Translations under genes and position numbers: made by a program
The notes under the pieces: generated by a model
Told to the model about the DNA's origin: nothing
What the model saw: the letters and a program-made list of their open reading frames with translations, nothing else
The model's database searches: none
Source: Fulvivirga sp. M361
GTDB lineage: Bacteria; Bacteroidota; Bacteroidia; Cytophagales; Cyclobacteriaceae
Length of the DNA stretch: 64,000 bases
Direction: 5' to 3'
Assembly: GCF_007097395.1 (NCBI RefSeq)
Contig: NZ_VKDC01000010.1
Coordinates: 1-64,000, forward strand
Shown: positions 46,344 through 56,361 of the stretch, in pieces
How positions within the stretch are numbered: the stretch's first letter is position 1
Layout of the letters: each line of letters begins with the position of its first letter

Positions 46344-47410
46344 ATAGCAATTCAGATTCTTTAATATTTATACCTGACATTACCGGTTTTACACGTTTCG
46401 TGAATGAAACGGAGATCAAGCATAGCCAGCATATCATTTCTGAGCTGTTAGAAATATTGGTGAAATCCAATAAGCTGGAAATGAAAGTCTCGGAAATAGA
46501 GGGTGATGCTATTCTATTTTATCGGGAAAACCATATACCCGATGAAGCAGCCATTTTTGAGCAGGCCAAACAAATGTTTATCGCCTTTCATTCCCATTTA
46601 AAAGAGTATGAAGCCAGGCGAATTTGTCGATGCGGGGCCTGCACCACAGTGAATGACCTATCCTTGAAATTTATTGTGCACCAGGGAGAAATAGGTTTTA
46701 CAACTGTATTAAACCGCTCCAAACCTTTTGGCGCAGAGGTGGTACTCAGTCATAGACTACTTAAAAATCAGGTAGAAGCACGTGAGTATATCCTTTTTAG
46801 TGAAAAATATGCTTCAAGATTCATTTCAGAGCACCGGGAAACATGGCCAATTACTCAAGGAAATTGCGAATACCCTCAAATAGGCAAGGTGAACTACTAT
46901 TACACCATAATCACAGATTTGAAGCAAGAAATTCCAGCGCCGCAAAAGCCGGTTTTACCACCCAAAGTGAACCGTCCCCTCACAAGAAAGATAACCATTA
47001 ACCGTCCTGTTGATGAAGTGTATCAGCTCATCATGAATCTGGATGTACGGTTACTCTGGAATAAAGGTGTGGAAAAGCTTGAATATGATGAAAACCGTGT
47101 AAACAGGGTAGGAACACGTCATACTTGCCTGTTCCCGGTAGGACAGGCCGAATTTCAGACGGTAACCAATATGTTTGAAGAAGGTACATTGGTATATGGG
47201 GAAGAAGTGATGGGTACGCCATTTATACGTCAGTTATTTGTATATTATATTCTGAAGCCCGTACATGATAAGACGGACCTCAGGGTAGAGTTACATCTGT
47301 TCCCAAAACTATTCATAGGTTGGATCTTTGGCGCTATGGTCAAATTTAAATTTGGCAAGCAACTGGGCATCGTATTACATCAATTAAAAAAAATAAGTGA
47401 ATCCAAGTAA
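46340..47410 (+). CDS. DUF2652 cyclase-like domain fused to a START-like domain
   Basis: A 356-residue cytosolic protein. Residues 5-155 look like a class III nucleotidyl cyclase core: FIPDITGF with metal Asp D13, then IEGDAILFY with D56 (43 residues apart, as in adenylyl cyclases), and LKFIVHQGEIGF matching the LRVGIHxG segment. A Cys cluster (CRCGAC, about 95-100) is inserted. Residues 205-352 form a SRPBCC/START-like domain (ITINRPVDEVYQLIMNLDVRLLW). Start is TTG at 46340, overlapping the previous stop. Catalysis is not proven, since the substrate-binding residues are not all clear. Confidence 0.8.
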   Translation: MNSNSDSLIFIPDITGFTRFVNETEIKHSQHIISELLEILVKSNKLEMKVSEIEGDAILFYRENHIPDEAAIFEQAKQMFIAFHSHLKEYEARRICRCGACTTVNDLSLKFIVHQGEIGFTTVLNRSKPFGAEVVLSHRLLKNQVEAREYILFSEKYASRFISEHRETWPITQGNCEYPQIGKVNYYYTIITDLKQEIPAPQKPVLPPKVNRPLTRKITINRPVDEVYQLIMNLDVRLLWNKGVEKLEYDENRVNRVGTRHTCLFPVGQAEFQTVTNMFEEGTLVYGEEVMGTPFIRQLFVYYILKPVHDKTDLRVELHLFPKLFIGWIFGAMVKFKFGKQLGIVLHQLKKISESK

Positions 47411-48568
47411 ATGCTAACTTCTCAAAAACCCGAATTCCAACTTCCGGACGACATTACCTATCTCAACTGTGCCTATATGTCTCCTCAAATGAAGTGCGTG
47501 GAAGAAGCAGGAATACTCAATTTAAAGAGGAAGGCCGACCCAACTTCGATATATCCCGACGATTTCTTTAACCATACGGAAAGGGTAAGGAAAGAATTTG
47601 GCCAACTTATTAACACATCAGAGGTTTCAAGAATTGCAATTATTCCATCGGTTTCTTATGGCATTGCCAACGTGGTAAGAAACATTAAACTGGAGAATGG
47701 CGATAATATAGTGGTAACTGGCGAACAATTTCCCAGTAACTATTATTCCTGGCAAAAGCTATGTCATCAACACAAGGCTGAATTAAGAGTAGTACAAGCT
47801 CCTGAAGAGGTGAACGGAAGGGGCAAGATATGGAATGAACGTATACAGGAAAGTATTGACACCCGAACCAAAGCAGTAGCGCTGGGACATGTTCACTGGG
47901 CAGACGGCACATTGTTCAATTTGAAAGATATAAGAAGACGTTCAAGTGATGTTGAAGCGCTCCTGATCATAGATGGTACCCAATCCGTGGGTGCTTTACC
48001 TTTTGACATACAGGAATTACAACCCGACGCACTCATCTGTGCAGGATATAAATGGCTACTAGGCCCGTACAGTATTGGTTTGGCCTATTACGGACCTTAT
48101 TTTGACAGTGGTGTACCCATAGAAGAAAACTGGATCAACCGGTTAGGAAGTGAGGATTTTGCAGGTTTGGTAAACTACCAGGAAACCTATCGGACAGATG
48201 CCCTTCGCTATGGTGTAGGAGAGCAAAGCAATTTCATATTAGTGCCTATGCTTCTTAAAGCGCTTGAAAAGCTTAACGAATGGAAACCGGAAAATATACA
48301 GACCTATTGTAAGAACATCACTACCTCCGTGCTATCAGATATAAAAGCAGCTGGGTTTTGGGTAGAAGACCTTAATTACAGAAGCAATCATTTATTTGGT
48401 ATACGTCCTTTAATCCCGGTAGATGAAAGAGCATTGAAAGAAGCCTTATCCAAGGCCGGTGTCTACGTTTCAGTACGTGGCGATGCCATCAGAGTCGGGC
48501 CACACCTTTATAATACGGAAGAAGATCTGTTTAAATTAGCCCATGTACTCAAAAGCTTTAACAGGTGA
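47411..48568 (+). CDS. Class V aminotransferase / cysteine-desulfurase-like PLP enzyme
   Basis: A 385-residue fold-type I PLP enzyme. The PLP Lys is in CAGYKWLLGPYSIGL (about residue 219) and the cofactor-binding Asp in LLIIDGTQSVGA. N-terminal NCAYMSPQM is characteristic of the isopenicillin-N-epimerase/kynureninase-like subgroup. Its ATG follows the previous stop directly, and its stop overlaps the next start (GTGA), so it belongs to the operon. The substrate is not determinable. Confidence 0.9.
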   Translation: MLTSQKPEFQLPDDITYLNCAYMSPQMKCVEEAGILNLKRKADPTSIYPDDFFNHTERVRKEFGQLINTSEVSRIAIIPSVSYGIANVVRNIKLENGDNIVVTGEQFPSNYYSWQKLCHQHKAELRVVQAPEEVNGRGKIWNERIQESIDTRTKAVALGHVHWADGTLFNLKDIRRRSSDVEALLIIDGTQSVGALPFDIQELQPDALICAGYKWLLGPYSIGLAYYGPYFDSGVPIEENWINRLGSEDFAGLVNYQETYRTDALRYGVGEQSNFILVPMLLKALEKLNEWKPENIQTYCKNITTSVLSDIKAAGFWVEDLNYRSNHLFGIRPLIPVDERALKEALSKAGVYVSVRGDAIRVGPHLYNTEEDLFKLAHVLKSFNR

Positions 48569-49224
48569 AAATTACGATGGCTATAATGCTGTCCATAGTA
48601 GTGCAGGTTAGCCTGATGGCCCAGGATAAATCTATTTTCGCCATGTTCTCTCCCGATACGGCGTCGTTCAACCGGGCTACTATGTCTTTTGACAGTGTCC
48701 AAAAAGTACATGAAGCCTATCAGGCCGAATTGAGCCGGAATGGACAGTTATTGCTTTCAGGCTACCTGAAAGACCAAAGGCAGTTATACTTGTTAAACAC
48801 ACATTCTGTTGCACAGGCTGAAACATGGTTATCCACTAACCCGGTACTCAAAACCAGATTGTATCATGTTGAACTGCTTCCTTTGACACAACGCACTGGC
48901 CATTTATGTCCTCCAAATGATACCTCTTCACCAGCTGAGGAGTTGACGATTATCCATTATACAACACATATTGCTAAATTTAACATACAGGATGCTCCTG
49001 AATTATTCCGCAAACATGATGACCACCTTGACCAAATTATAAAAACCGGCAATGTGCTCTGGGAAGGGTTATTTGACAATGATGACGGGGGTATTATGAT
49101 AATGAAAGGCAAGCTTTTAAACAACGTAATTCTCTCGGATCCGGCCGTGGTCAATGGGATCATTGAACCTGAGATCATTACATTACAAATAACAAGAGGC
49201 GCTTTCTGTACTTCTCAAAATTGA
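48565..49224 (+). CDS. Exported YCII-like protein
   Basis: A 219-residue protein with a signal peptide (to about SLMAQ, GTG start at 48565 overlapping the previous stop). The mature part looks like two YCII-like modules: HEAYQAELSRNGQLLLSGYLKDQ...QAETWLSTNPVL and LFRKHDDHLDQIIKTGNVLWEGLFD...VILSDPAVVNG. YCII proteins are ferredoxin-like and rarely characterised. Last gene of the four-gene operon. Function unknown. Confidence 0.75.
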   Translation: MKITMAIMLSIVVQVSLMAQDKSIFAMFSPDTASFNRATMSFDSVQKVHEAYQAELSRNGQLLLSGYLKDQRQLYLLNTHSVAQAETWLSTNPVLKTRLYHVELLPLTQRTGHLCPPNDTSSPAEELTIIHYTTHIAKFNIQDAPELFRKHDDHLDQIIKTGNVLWEGLFDNDDGGIMIMKGKLLNNVILSDPAVVNGIIEPEIITLQITRGAFCTSQN

Positions 49225-49360
49225 GTATGGACGGTATTTGTATGAATACAAAATGGTTCCGTTGAAAAGCAAAAACTCATTATCTTTAACTTACACAGAT
49301 CAGAAGTTTACAATAAACAAGCGTTGGATCAGTTAATTATTGGCAATTAAAATTTATAGT

Positions 49361-50365
49361 ATGAAGGTATTAAAATGGTTGGCGGCAGTGATAATTGTTC
49401 TGGCATTGGTCTACTTCCTTGGGCCCAAAGGTGAAAACCCGGTATTAACTACAGCTCCCGCCATGGTTTCCTCTGACCTGAAATACCTCGAAGATAGCAT
49501 TAACCAGGCAGAAAGTGCATTAACCAGTATTAAGCAAGGAAATCATGCCAGGATCATTTGGGCAGACTCTTCTGAATACAAAAAGACACCCTACTCCATT
49601 GTGTATCTTCATGGCTTTTCAGCAAGCCACGAAGAGGGTTCACCACTTCATACTGAGATAGCCCGGCGTTATGGCTGTAACCTTTTCCTCACGCGCCTTG
49701 AAGGACATGGAATAACGGAAGAAGAACCTATGCTTCATCTCACGGTAGACGGACTCGTAAATTCTGCGAAACAATCCCTGGCCATAGCCAAACAATTGGG
49801 CAAAAAAGTGATCTTGCTTACCACCTCTACTGGTGGTACGTTAGGTCTATACCTGGCCCAAAATGACCCTGATATCGCCGCTATCATACTGTACTCTCCC
49901 AACATTGATATTTTTGATCCCGCAGCCAAGCTACTGTCTAAACCGTGGGGATTGCAAATAGCACGTATGGTAGTAGGTGGCGACTATAACCAATGGGAAC
50001 TGGATAGTGGCAGAGCAAATTTCTGGACTAATAAATACAGGCTGGAAGCCGCTGTGCAACTTCGTATACTACTGGATGCCACCATGACCAAAGAAACGTT
50101 TGAACACATTAACCAACCAACCTTTTTAGGATATTATTATAAAAGTGATGCTGCCATGGACAGCACTGTCTCGGTGGTAGCTATGAAAGAGATGTTCCAT
50201 CAATTAGGCACTCCGGATGACAAAAAAAGAGAAGTGGCCTTTCCTAATGTCGGACACCATGTGATAGCTTCTCACTTTACCTCAAAGGACTTATCTTCTG
50301 TCAGATCAGAAACTTTTGCTTTTCTGGAAGAAATCGTAGGACTTCTTCCTGTACATCAAAATTAA
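49361..50365 (+). CDS. Alpha/beta hydrolase, membrane-anchored
   Basis: A 334-residue serine hydrolase of the lysophospholipase/S33 type. An N-terminal helix (MKVLKWLAAVIIVLALVYF) anchors it or directs export. The nucleophile Ser is in LLTTSTGGTLGLYLA, where TSTGG takes the place of GxSxG; the His is in NVGHHVIAS near the end; the oxyanion loop is VYLHGFSASHEEGS. The ATG at 49361 gives the clean N-terminus; a TTG lies at 49340. Not close enough to the preceding operon to be certain it belongs to it. Confidence 0.85.
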   Translation: MKVLKWLAAVIIVLALVYFLGPKGENPVLTTAPAMVSSDLKYLEDSINQAESALTSIKQGNHARIIWADSSEYKKTPYSIVYLHGFSASHEEGSPLHTEIARRYGCNLFLTRLEGHGITEEEPMLHLTVDGLVNSAKQSLAIAKQLGKKVILLTTSTGGTLGLYLAQNDPDIAAIILYSPNIDIFDPAAKLLSKPWGLQIARMVVGGDYNQWELDSGRANFWTNKYRLEAAVQLRILLDATMTKETFEHINQPTFLGYYYKSDAAMDSTVSVVAMKEMFHQLGTPDDKKREVAFPNVGHHVIASHFTSKDLSSVRSETFAFLEEIVGLLPVHQN

Positions 50366-50582
50366 AAACAGCTTTTGTAAGATATATAGCTGAAGAGGCC
50401 ATTCTTGAAGCCAAGAAACCAGCTCTTAATGACAATCCATATTTTCATACCCTGTCTGAAGCGTTTTATTCCGGCAAAGGTTCAGGGTAATGCATCAATC
50501 TTTTTAAAAAGCACTTAAGCCAGCAAGACCGGAGAATGACACAACAGAAGTTGCATCAGGTCAAAAATACCTTCAGGAAGGC
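50366..50582. other. Intergenic with a possible coding remnant
   Basis: After the hydrolase stop a plus-strand frame without start reads protein-like (RYIAEEAILEAKK...YFHTLSEAFYSGKG) to a stop at 50490. It may be the relic of a gene. No other signal is seen. Confidence 0.3.
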
Positions 50583-51818
50583 CTAATCCAGGTCCAGCAC
50601 CACCTGCTTTCTCAATATATCCTCCATATTTTCACGTTCTCTAATTAAATGAGCTTCTCCATTATACACCAGCACCTCGGCAGGCCGATACCTGGAATTG
50701 TAATTGGACGCCATAGAAAAGCCATAAGCACCGGCATTTTTAATTGCCAGAAGATCTCCTTCGCGCACTTCGTGGATCTTTCTGTCCCAGCCAAATGTAT
50801 CCGTTTCGCAGATATATCCTACTACCGTGTACACACGCTGTATGCTGTTCGGGTTGGAAATGTTAACGATCTCGTGATAGGCATCATACATCATTGGCCT
50901 CATCAGGTGGTTCATACCCGAGTCCACACCTACGAAGGCCGTAGCCGGAGTAGTTTTGATCACATTGACTTTTACCAATAACACCCCCGCTTCACTCACG
51001 AGGTATTTACCCGGCTCAAACCACATTTCCAATTTACGGCCATATGCATTACAAAAATTATCAAAGGCCTTTCCGAGTTTCATGCCCAGGTCATAAACAT
51101 TCGTAGTAATGTCCCCCTCTTTATAGCCTACTTTGAAACCACTCCCAAAGTCAATAAACTGCAAATTTGGAAAATCCTGTGCAAGCCCAAAGAGTATCTC
51201 AGCCATTTTAAGAAATACCTCAGCATCAAGTATATCGGAGCCGGTATGCATGTGTAATCCGGTAACATTGATATTATTTGATTTGATGACGCGTAACAAA
51301 TGAGGTAGCTGATAGATGGATATTCCAAATTTCGAATCCACATGCCCCGTAGATATCTTGGTATTTCCACCTGCCATGATATGAGGGTTCAACCGCACAC
51401 AACAAGGGACCTTATCATGATACTTATGACCGAACTGCTCGAGTATGGAAATGTTATCTATATTAATCATTAGCCCCTTATCCACTGCCTCCTGGATCTC
51501 TTCAAAAGACACGCAATTTGGTGTAAACAGGATATGCTGTGGCTCAAAGCCGGCTGCAAGAGCAATATCTGCTTCCTGGGCAGACACTACATCTACTCCA
51601 GCCCCATGCTTTTTCATTAATTTCAGAATAGAAATATTGGTAAGCGCCTTTGCAGCATACTTAATACGGATGTTTTGCTCAGAGAAAGCGTTCTTCAAAG
51701 ATTGAAGCTGACTAACGATTTTATCTGCATCATATACATATAAAGGAGTACCAAACTTGCGCGCAATATCCTTGACATTAAGGCCTTGTATTTTGTAAAC
51801 GTTGTTCTTTAATTCCAT
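50583..51818 (-). CDS. lysA: Diaminopimelate decarboxylase
   Basis: A 411-residue PLP enzyme with an alanine-racemase-type fold that makes L-lysine from meso-diaminopimelate. The PLP Lys is in RIKYAAKALTN (about residue 45), HMHTGSDI and DFGSGF follow, the second-barrel Cys in YICETDTFGWD, and the C-terminal YNSRYRPAEVLV. The ATG at 51818 is preferred over TTG at 51830. It is not in a lysine operon; a terminator hairpin in the same direction sits 69 nt before the start. Confidence 0.95.
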   Translation of the reverse strand: MELKNNVYKIQGLNVKDIARKFGTPLYVYDADKIVSQLQSLKNAFSEQNIRIKYAAKALTNISILKLMKKHGAGVDVVSAQEADIALAAGFEPQHILFTPNCVSFEEIQEAVDKGLMINIDNISILEQFGHKYHDKVPCCVRLNPHIMAGGNTKISTGHVDSKFGISIYQLPHLLRVIKSNNINVTGLHMHTGSDILDAEVFLKMAEILFGLAQDFPNLQFIDFGSGFKVGYKEGDITTNVYDLGMKLGKAFDNFCNAYGRKLEMWFEPGKYLVSEAGVLLVKVNVIKTTPATAFVGVDSGMNHLMRPMMYDAYHEIVNISNPNSIQRVYTVVGYICETDTFGWDRKIHEVREGDLLAIKNAGAYGFSMASNYNSRYRPAEVLVYNGEAHLIRERENMEDILRKQVVLDLD

Positions 51819-51883
51819 TCTGAAAAGCAATAAAAAAGCAAAATAACAAAACTAATCTCTTATTGTATGAAGAACGGGTGAAT

Positions 51884-51915
51884 AAAAAGAGCGATACGTT
51901 CACCATATCGCTCTT
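51884..51915 (-). terminator. Terminator-type hairpin upstream of lysA
   Basis: AAGAGCGATA (51887-51896) pairs perfectly over 10 bp with TATCGCTCTT (51906-51915), followed on the minus strand by TTTTTATT. It lies 69 nt before the lysA start in the same direction, a place suited to transcription attenuation. Confidence 0.7.
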
Positions 51916-52269
51916 GGATGTTGTTATTTCCTGATCGTGTTATTTTGAGCTGTAGTATTTTATTTCAATATGCCTCTCGGTAAGATGTTATTTGTGTTTG
52001 TTTAATATTAAAAACGATAAACAAATGCGATAAAATATAAAAAAAGGGTAAGCGGTGTTAAAGCATGTTAAACCGTTATAAACCCGGGCCTTTGAGTCGC
52101 TTCTTTCCGGATGTGATTTTTACACGCATTTATTAAAAAAACAAATACGCTACTCAATGAAAATGTACAGGGCTTTATTAGCCCAAAGTATCTGAAAGTC
52201 AAATTCTTATAGAGAATTGGAACGATGAGGCCAAACTTGAACAGCGTAAAATACAATTTTTACAATGTA

Positions 52270-52277
52270 TAATTTTG
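52270..52277 (+). promoter_or_regulatory. -7 element of the adhesin operon
   Basis: TAATTTTG matches TAnnTTTG, 74 nt upstream of the ATG at 52351. No good TTG lies at the standard spacing. Confidence 0.35.
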
Positions 52278-52350
52278 GTCATTAAATAACCAAAACAGGC
52301 TCCTATTTACTTAAAAAGTACTTTATTTGAGGTTAAAGTAGTTGGTTTCC

Positions 52351-55300
52351 ATGAAGTCCTTTTATCGTTTAGGTGGCTTTGCTTTCTTTTTGTTCACCCT
52401 CAATATAAGCAGCTTGTATGCCACGCACATTATAGGGGGCGAATTGACATATAACTGTCTCGGAGGAAACAACTACAAATTTAGTTTAACTGTCTATTCA
52501 GAATGTGGTTCTGAAGCAGTGCTGGAATCATTTTATCCTATTCGGTACTATGCCACAGAGTTAAATATAGTTCCTGAATCTCCCCTTTCATTCAATGTAT
52601 TCAAAATTTCTCAACAGGAGGTACCCCTGTTTTGTGATGCGTTACTTACAGATTGTTCCGGAGGAGGTGCCCGTGGCGTAGAAAAGGTGCTTTATGAGGG
52701 GACCGTTAATCTCAGCGGTCAACCGAGGGCCGGGGATTGGCGCTTTTTCTGGAAACGCTCCGCCAGAAGTGAGCAGATCACTACATTATTGCTACCGGAG
52801 GAAGAAGACTTTTTTCTGGATGCTTCACTGAACAACCTGGATGTATCCTGTAATAATTCACCCTCTTTTAGCAATTCAGCGGTAATTACTGCATGTATCA
52901 ATTCACCACAAACGTTAAATAATGCGACAGAGGAGAGGGATGGAGATGTGTTAAGATATTCGCTGGTAACTCCTAAAAGTGATTATAATATGGATGTCGT
53001 TTTTAAGACGGGCTATAATGAACAAAATTTTCTGACATTTCCATCTACCCCTGACTTGTCCGCAAACACCGGTGACTTAATGTTTGAGGCCAATATGTTA
53101 GAAATAGGTATTACGGATTTTAAAGTAGAGGAATACAGAAACGGAAAGCTGATAGGATGGGTAAAAAGGGCCATACAAATGACTACCATAGATTGTAGTA
53201 ACAACCTGCCGGTTTTATCTGACTTTACCAGCATAAATACTGACTCCATCAGTGTTTGTGCAGGAGACTCCATTAGTCTTGAAATATTCGCTCAGGATGA
53301 TGATGTAGTACCTCTTAAAATGGAGCTGTTGAGTGGAGATCCCGGAGTTTTTCAAGTGGCCAATAATAACAGTACAGTACCCCTGGGACGATTCAGATGG
53401 AGGACTACAACAAGTGACGTAGGCATTTACTCCTTCGTTGTTAGCGTGTCAGATGACAAGTGCCCGGAACCCGGTATTACTACTAAAACCTATCAAATAT
53501 ATGTTAACCTACCACTATTTGACCTTGGCGCCGACCTTCCTTTGAATTGCAATGCCCGGGTTTTACTTGCCCCAACCGTTTCCGGAGGAAGTGGTGATTA
53601 TACCTATGCCTGGGATGACGGTTCATTCGGAACCTCTCTCAACGCAGGGATTGGCCAGTATTTTCTCACCATTAACGACAACATAACAGGATGTGTCGCA
53701 AAAGATAGCATTACTCTATTTCCCGAATTTTTACCAGGGTTCAAAGCGGATTCTTTATGTTTCGGGCTAACCACTGCCTTTACCGATACTACCATTAATA
53801 ATTCCTCCACCAAAAACATCGCCTCCTGGCTTTGGGATTTTGGAGATGGGACAACATCTACCAGCAAAGACCCCAGGCATACATATACGGCTTCCGGCAG
53901 ATATTCCGTAAAGCTTACGGTGAAAGACGATGCCCCGGCACCTTGTACATATACCATTTCAAAGGACATTAAAATATGTGAACCTCCTGCTGTCAATGTT
54001 TCAATTGTCGGCCGATGTTCATCACCTTCTTCTGTTACCGTTTTGGTATTTCCAAAAAATACCGATCCATGTAATTCATTTTCTGAAGTGATCGTTGACT
54101 TTGGTGACGGTGCTATTGATACCTGTATAGTCCGCCCTGAAGTAATCTGTGACGGTACTGTCGACGACTGTGTGCCTCTTCCGGCAATAACGTGCAATGC
54201 CATACCTCATGCTTATACAACCGGCGGCACCTATACTGCAGAGGTAAAGGTGAAAAATGAATTTAGTTGCTTTTCGTCTACAACAGAAAGCACGAAAGTC
54301 TTACAAAGCCCGAATCTCAATATTATTCCCAATGACTTCTACCTGGTGTGCAGTTCTCCCGACAGTCTGATTAAAACAGAACTTCTCCATCCAGGGAACG
54401 GTAAGTTGCGATATCAGTGGTTTACAGACAATCAGCCTACGTCCATCACTTCGGAGGACATCATGATAAATGTCCCAGGAACTTACAGGGTCCTTGTAAC
54501 CGATGACAGTGCCTGTTATGACACAAGGCAGCTGACCGTCACCTATCCACTGGAAACACTTTTCAACTACGAACCTTACTGTCAAAAAGGCGATACGGTA
54601 GCATTCCTGGATCGATCCATTTCCGCTACCAATACACTTACACAATGGCAATGGGATTTTGGTGACCCTGCTTCGGGTAGCCGGAATACATCCAACTTAA
54701 CTAACCCAACCCACAGGTTTAGTTCAGAAGGAAATTATATAGTTACCCTCACTGTAAATGACTCAGACGGTTGCTCCACAACACTTAAATGGCCCGTTTA
54801 CAATACCGGTATAGATAATGCCTTTTCTGTAAGTCCGGCATCAGGGGAGATCTGCCTTAATGAGACCATTACCGGGACAGGAGTATCTGGCACTCATATT
54901 AACAGTGAAAGCTGGGACCTGGATAACGGGCTTATTTTATCTTCCAAAAACATCAGCTATACCTATCCGGCCAGTGGGTCATATGACGTTTCATATAATG
55001 TGCAATACAACTTTAATCCATTCGCCACTGATACCTGCTTCGCTGATTTTCAACAAAGAGTTGAGGTGAACCCTTTACCTGACGTGACTATAACAACAGA
55101 CCTTAACAGGTATTGCAGAGATGAGGAAGTGCAGTTTGCCTTTGAAACGGACGATAACATCGTTTCAGCCAAATGGGAGTTTATAAATGTTAAAAAAGGA
55201 ACGAGTCAGACCGTTGAAGCTTTTACAAGCAGCTATACTTTTACCGAGCGCAGTAATTACCGGATTGAACTTTCCGTTACCGACGACCAGGGCTGCGAAA

Positions 55301-56361
55301 CAAGAAGAGTCATAAATCAATTTATCGATCGGCTGGTGGTGCCGGATTTTGAGGGAGAAACAGGGATATGCCCTCACGCTCCCCTGATCATTACCGAGGT
55401 TTTTCGGGATACCCTGGAGAACATAACAGACTACCGGTGGGATTTTGGTGATGGAAGTTTTATCGAAGGTCAGGTTCCGATTCCGCTAACCGAGCATATC
55501 TATGATAAAGGTGGCAATTACGATGTAACATTAACTGTTTTCAACAGCTTTTCAGGGTGTGAAAACTCGATCAGCAAAACAGTGAATGTTCTGATGCCGC
55601 CGCAAACGGCATTTACCTACGACACGATATGCGCGCGAAATTCGGCCACTTTTGTAAATACTTCTTTACCCGGAGATGGAGATATACAGGCATATCAATG
55701 GTTATTTCCGGACGGTTCAACTTCAGATTCGGAAAATGCTTCTTTCTTTTTTCCAGACCCGGGATTACACCCTGTAAGCCTTGTGGCAACTTCTTCACTC
55801 GGTTGCAAAGATACTGTGACGAATGAAGTCTTCGTCAAAGAAGCGCCCATTGCAAGAATAGACATCATGACCACTTTTGTTGAAGCATTCAAGCCAACAA
55901 CATTTTTTGACGATTCCGAGGGAACGATAACAGATTACTACTGGGATTTTGGAGACGGCACTATTTCCTATGAAAAAGACCCGATACATACCTATACGGC
56001 CATAGACCGTTATCCGTTAGTTCATGCCGTAGTTAACTCAGTAGGCTGCACGGATACGCTGGAAATTTTACTTGACCTGAATGTTTACCTGGAACTCCCA
56101 ACAGCTTTCAGCCCGAACGGTGATGATCTGAATGATGTGCTCAGACTTATTCATCAAGGTATTGATAATCTGATAGACTTCAAACTTTATGACAGAAACG
56201 GACTAATTGTGTTCAACGGCAGCGGTAATCTGGATGCCGCATGGGACGGCACATATCACGGTCAACTTCAACCTTCGGGTGTTTACCTCGCGCAGGTCAA
56301 AGCCACCGGCGCATACGGTAAACAGTTCAACTACAAGAAGAACATAACTTTGATAAGATGA
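52351..56361 (+). CDS. Giant PKD-domain surface protein with T9SS type B C-terminus (SprB-like)
   Basis: About 1336 residues. Signal peptide MKSFYRLGGFAFFLFTLN, then a THIIGGELTY N-terminal domain (to about 290), then many PKD/Ig-like repeats, five or more with WDFGDG or a close form (about residues 496, 770, 1030, 1185). The C-terminus (about 1245-1336) is the gliding-motility-associated CHU_C domain, PTAFSPNGDDLNDV ... NGSGNLDAAWDGT, the signal for T9SS with an SprF partner. First gene of a three-gene operon with a PorP/SprF protein. The chosen ATG begins the signal peptide; TTG at 52342 is upstream. Probably a secreted adhesin. Confidence 0.92.
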   Translation: MKSFYRLGGFAFFLFTLNISSLYATHIIGGELTYNCLGGNNYKFSLTVYSECGSEAVLESFYPIRYYATELNIVPESPLSFNVFKISQQEVPLFCDALLTDCSGGGARGVEKVLYEGTVNLSGQPRAGDWRFFWKRSARSEQITTLLLPEEEDFFLDASLNNLDVSCNNSPSFSNSAVITACINSPQTLNNATEERDGDVLRYSLVTPKSDYNMDVVFKTGYNEQNFLTFPSTPDLSANTGDLMFEANMLEIGITDFKVEEYRNGKLIGWVKRAIQMTTIDCSNNLPVLSDFTSINTDSISVCAGDSISLEIFAQDDDVVPLKMELLSGDPGVFQVANNNSTVPLGRFRWRTTTSDVGIYSFVVSVSDDKCPEPGITTKTYQIYVNLPLFDLGADLPLNCNARVLLAPTVSGGSGDYTYAWDDGSFGTSLNAGIGQYFLTINDNITGCVAKDSITLFPEFLPGFKADSLCFGLTTAFTDTTINNSSTKNIASWLWDFGDGTTSTSKDPRHTYTASGRYSVKLTVKDDAPAPCTYTISKDIKICEPPAVNVSIVGRCSSPSSVTVLVFPKNTDPCNSFSEVIVDFGDGAIDTCIVRPEVICDGTVDDCVPLPAITCNAIPHAYTTGGTYTAEVKVKNEFSCFSSTTESTKVLQSPNLNIIPNDFYLVCSSPDSLIKTELLHPGNGKLRYQWFTDNQPTSITSEDIMINVPGTYRVLVTDDSACYDTRQLTVTYPLETLFNYEPYCQKGDTVAFLDRSISATNTLTQWQWDFGDPASGSRNTSNLTNPTHRFSSEGNYIVTLTVNDSDGCSTTLKWPVYNTGIDNAFSVSPASGEICLNETITGTGVSGTHINSESWDLDNGLILSSKNISYTYPASGSYDVSYNVQYNFNPFATDTCFADFQQRVEVNPLPDVTITTDLNRYCRDEEVQFAFETDDNIVSAKWEFINVKKGTSQTVEAFTSSYTFTERSNYRIELSVTDDQGCETRRVINQFIDRLVVPDFEGETGICPHAPLIITEVFRDTLENITDYRWDFGDGSFIEGQVPIPLTEHIYDKGGNYDVTLTVFNSFSGCENSISKTVNVLMPPQTAFTYDTICARNSATFVNTSLPGDGDIQAYQWLFPDGSTSDSENASFFFPDPGLHPVSLVATSSLGCKDTVTNEVFVKEAPIARIDIMTTFVEAFKPTTFFDDSEGTITDYYWDFGDGTISYEKDPIHTYTAIDRYPLVHAVVNSVGCTDTLEILLDLNVYLELPTAFSPNGDDLNDVLRLIHQGIDNLIDFKLYDRNGLIVFNGSGNLDAAWDGTYHGQLQPSGVYLAQVKATGAYGKQFNYKKNITLIR

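Larger units (their letters stand above)
51819..52350. other. Intergenic region between lysA and the adhesin gene
   Basis: No gene supported over 532 bp. Contains a minus-strand terminator-type hairpin (51884-51915), a weak hairpin GGGCT/AGCCC at 52170-52184, a TAATTTTG element at 52270 for the plus strand, and a TGTTAA-N4-TGTTAA repeat near 52056. Confidence 0.5.

Noticed and set aside
52068-52256. 62-codon minus-strand frame ending before the lysA-side terminator
   Set aside because: Composition is poorly protein-like and no start signal is clear, though a transcript from this side cannot be excluded.
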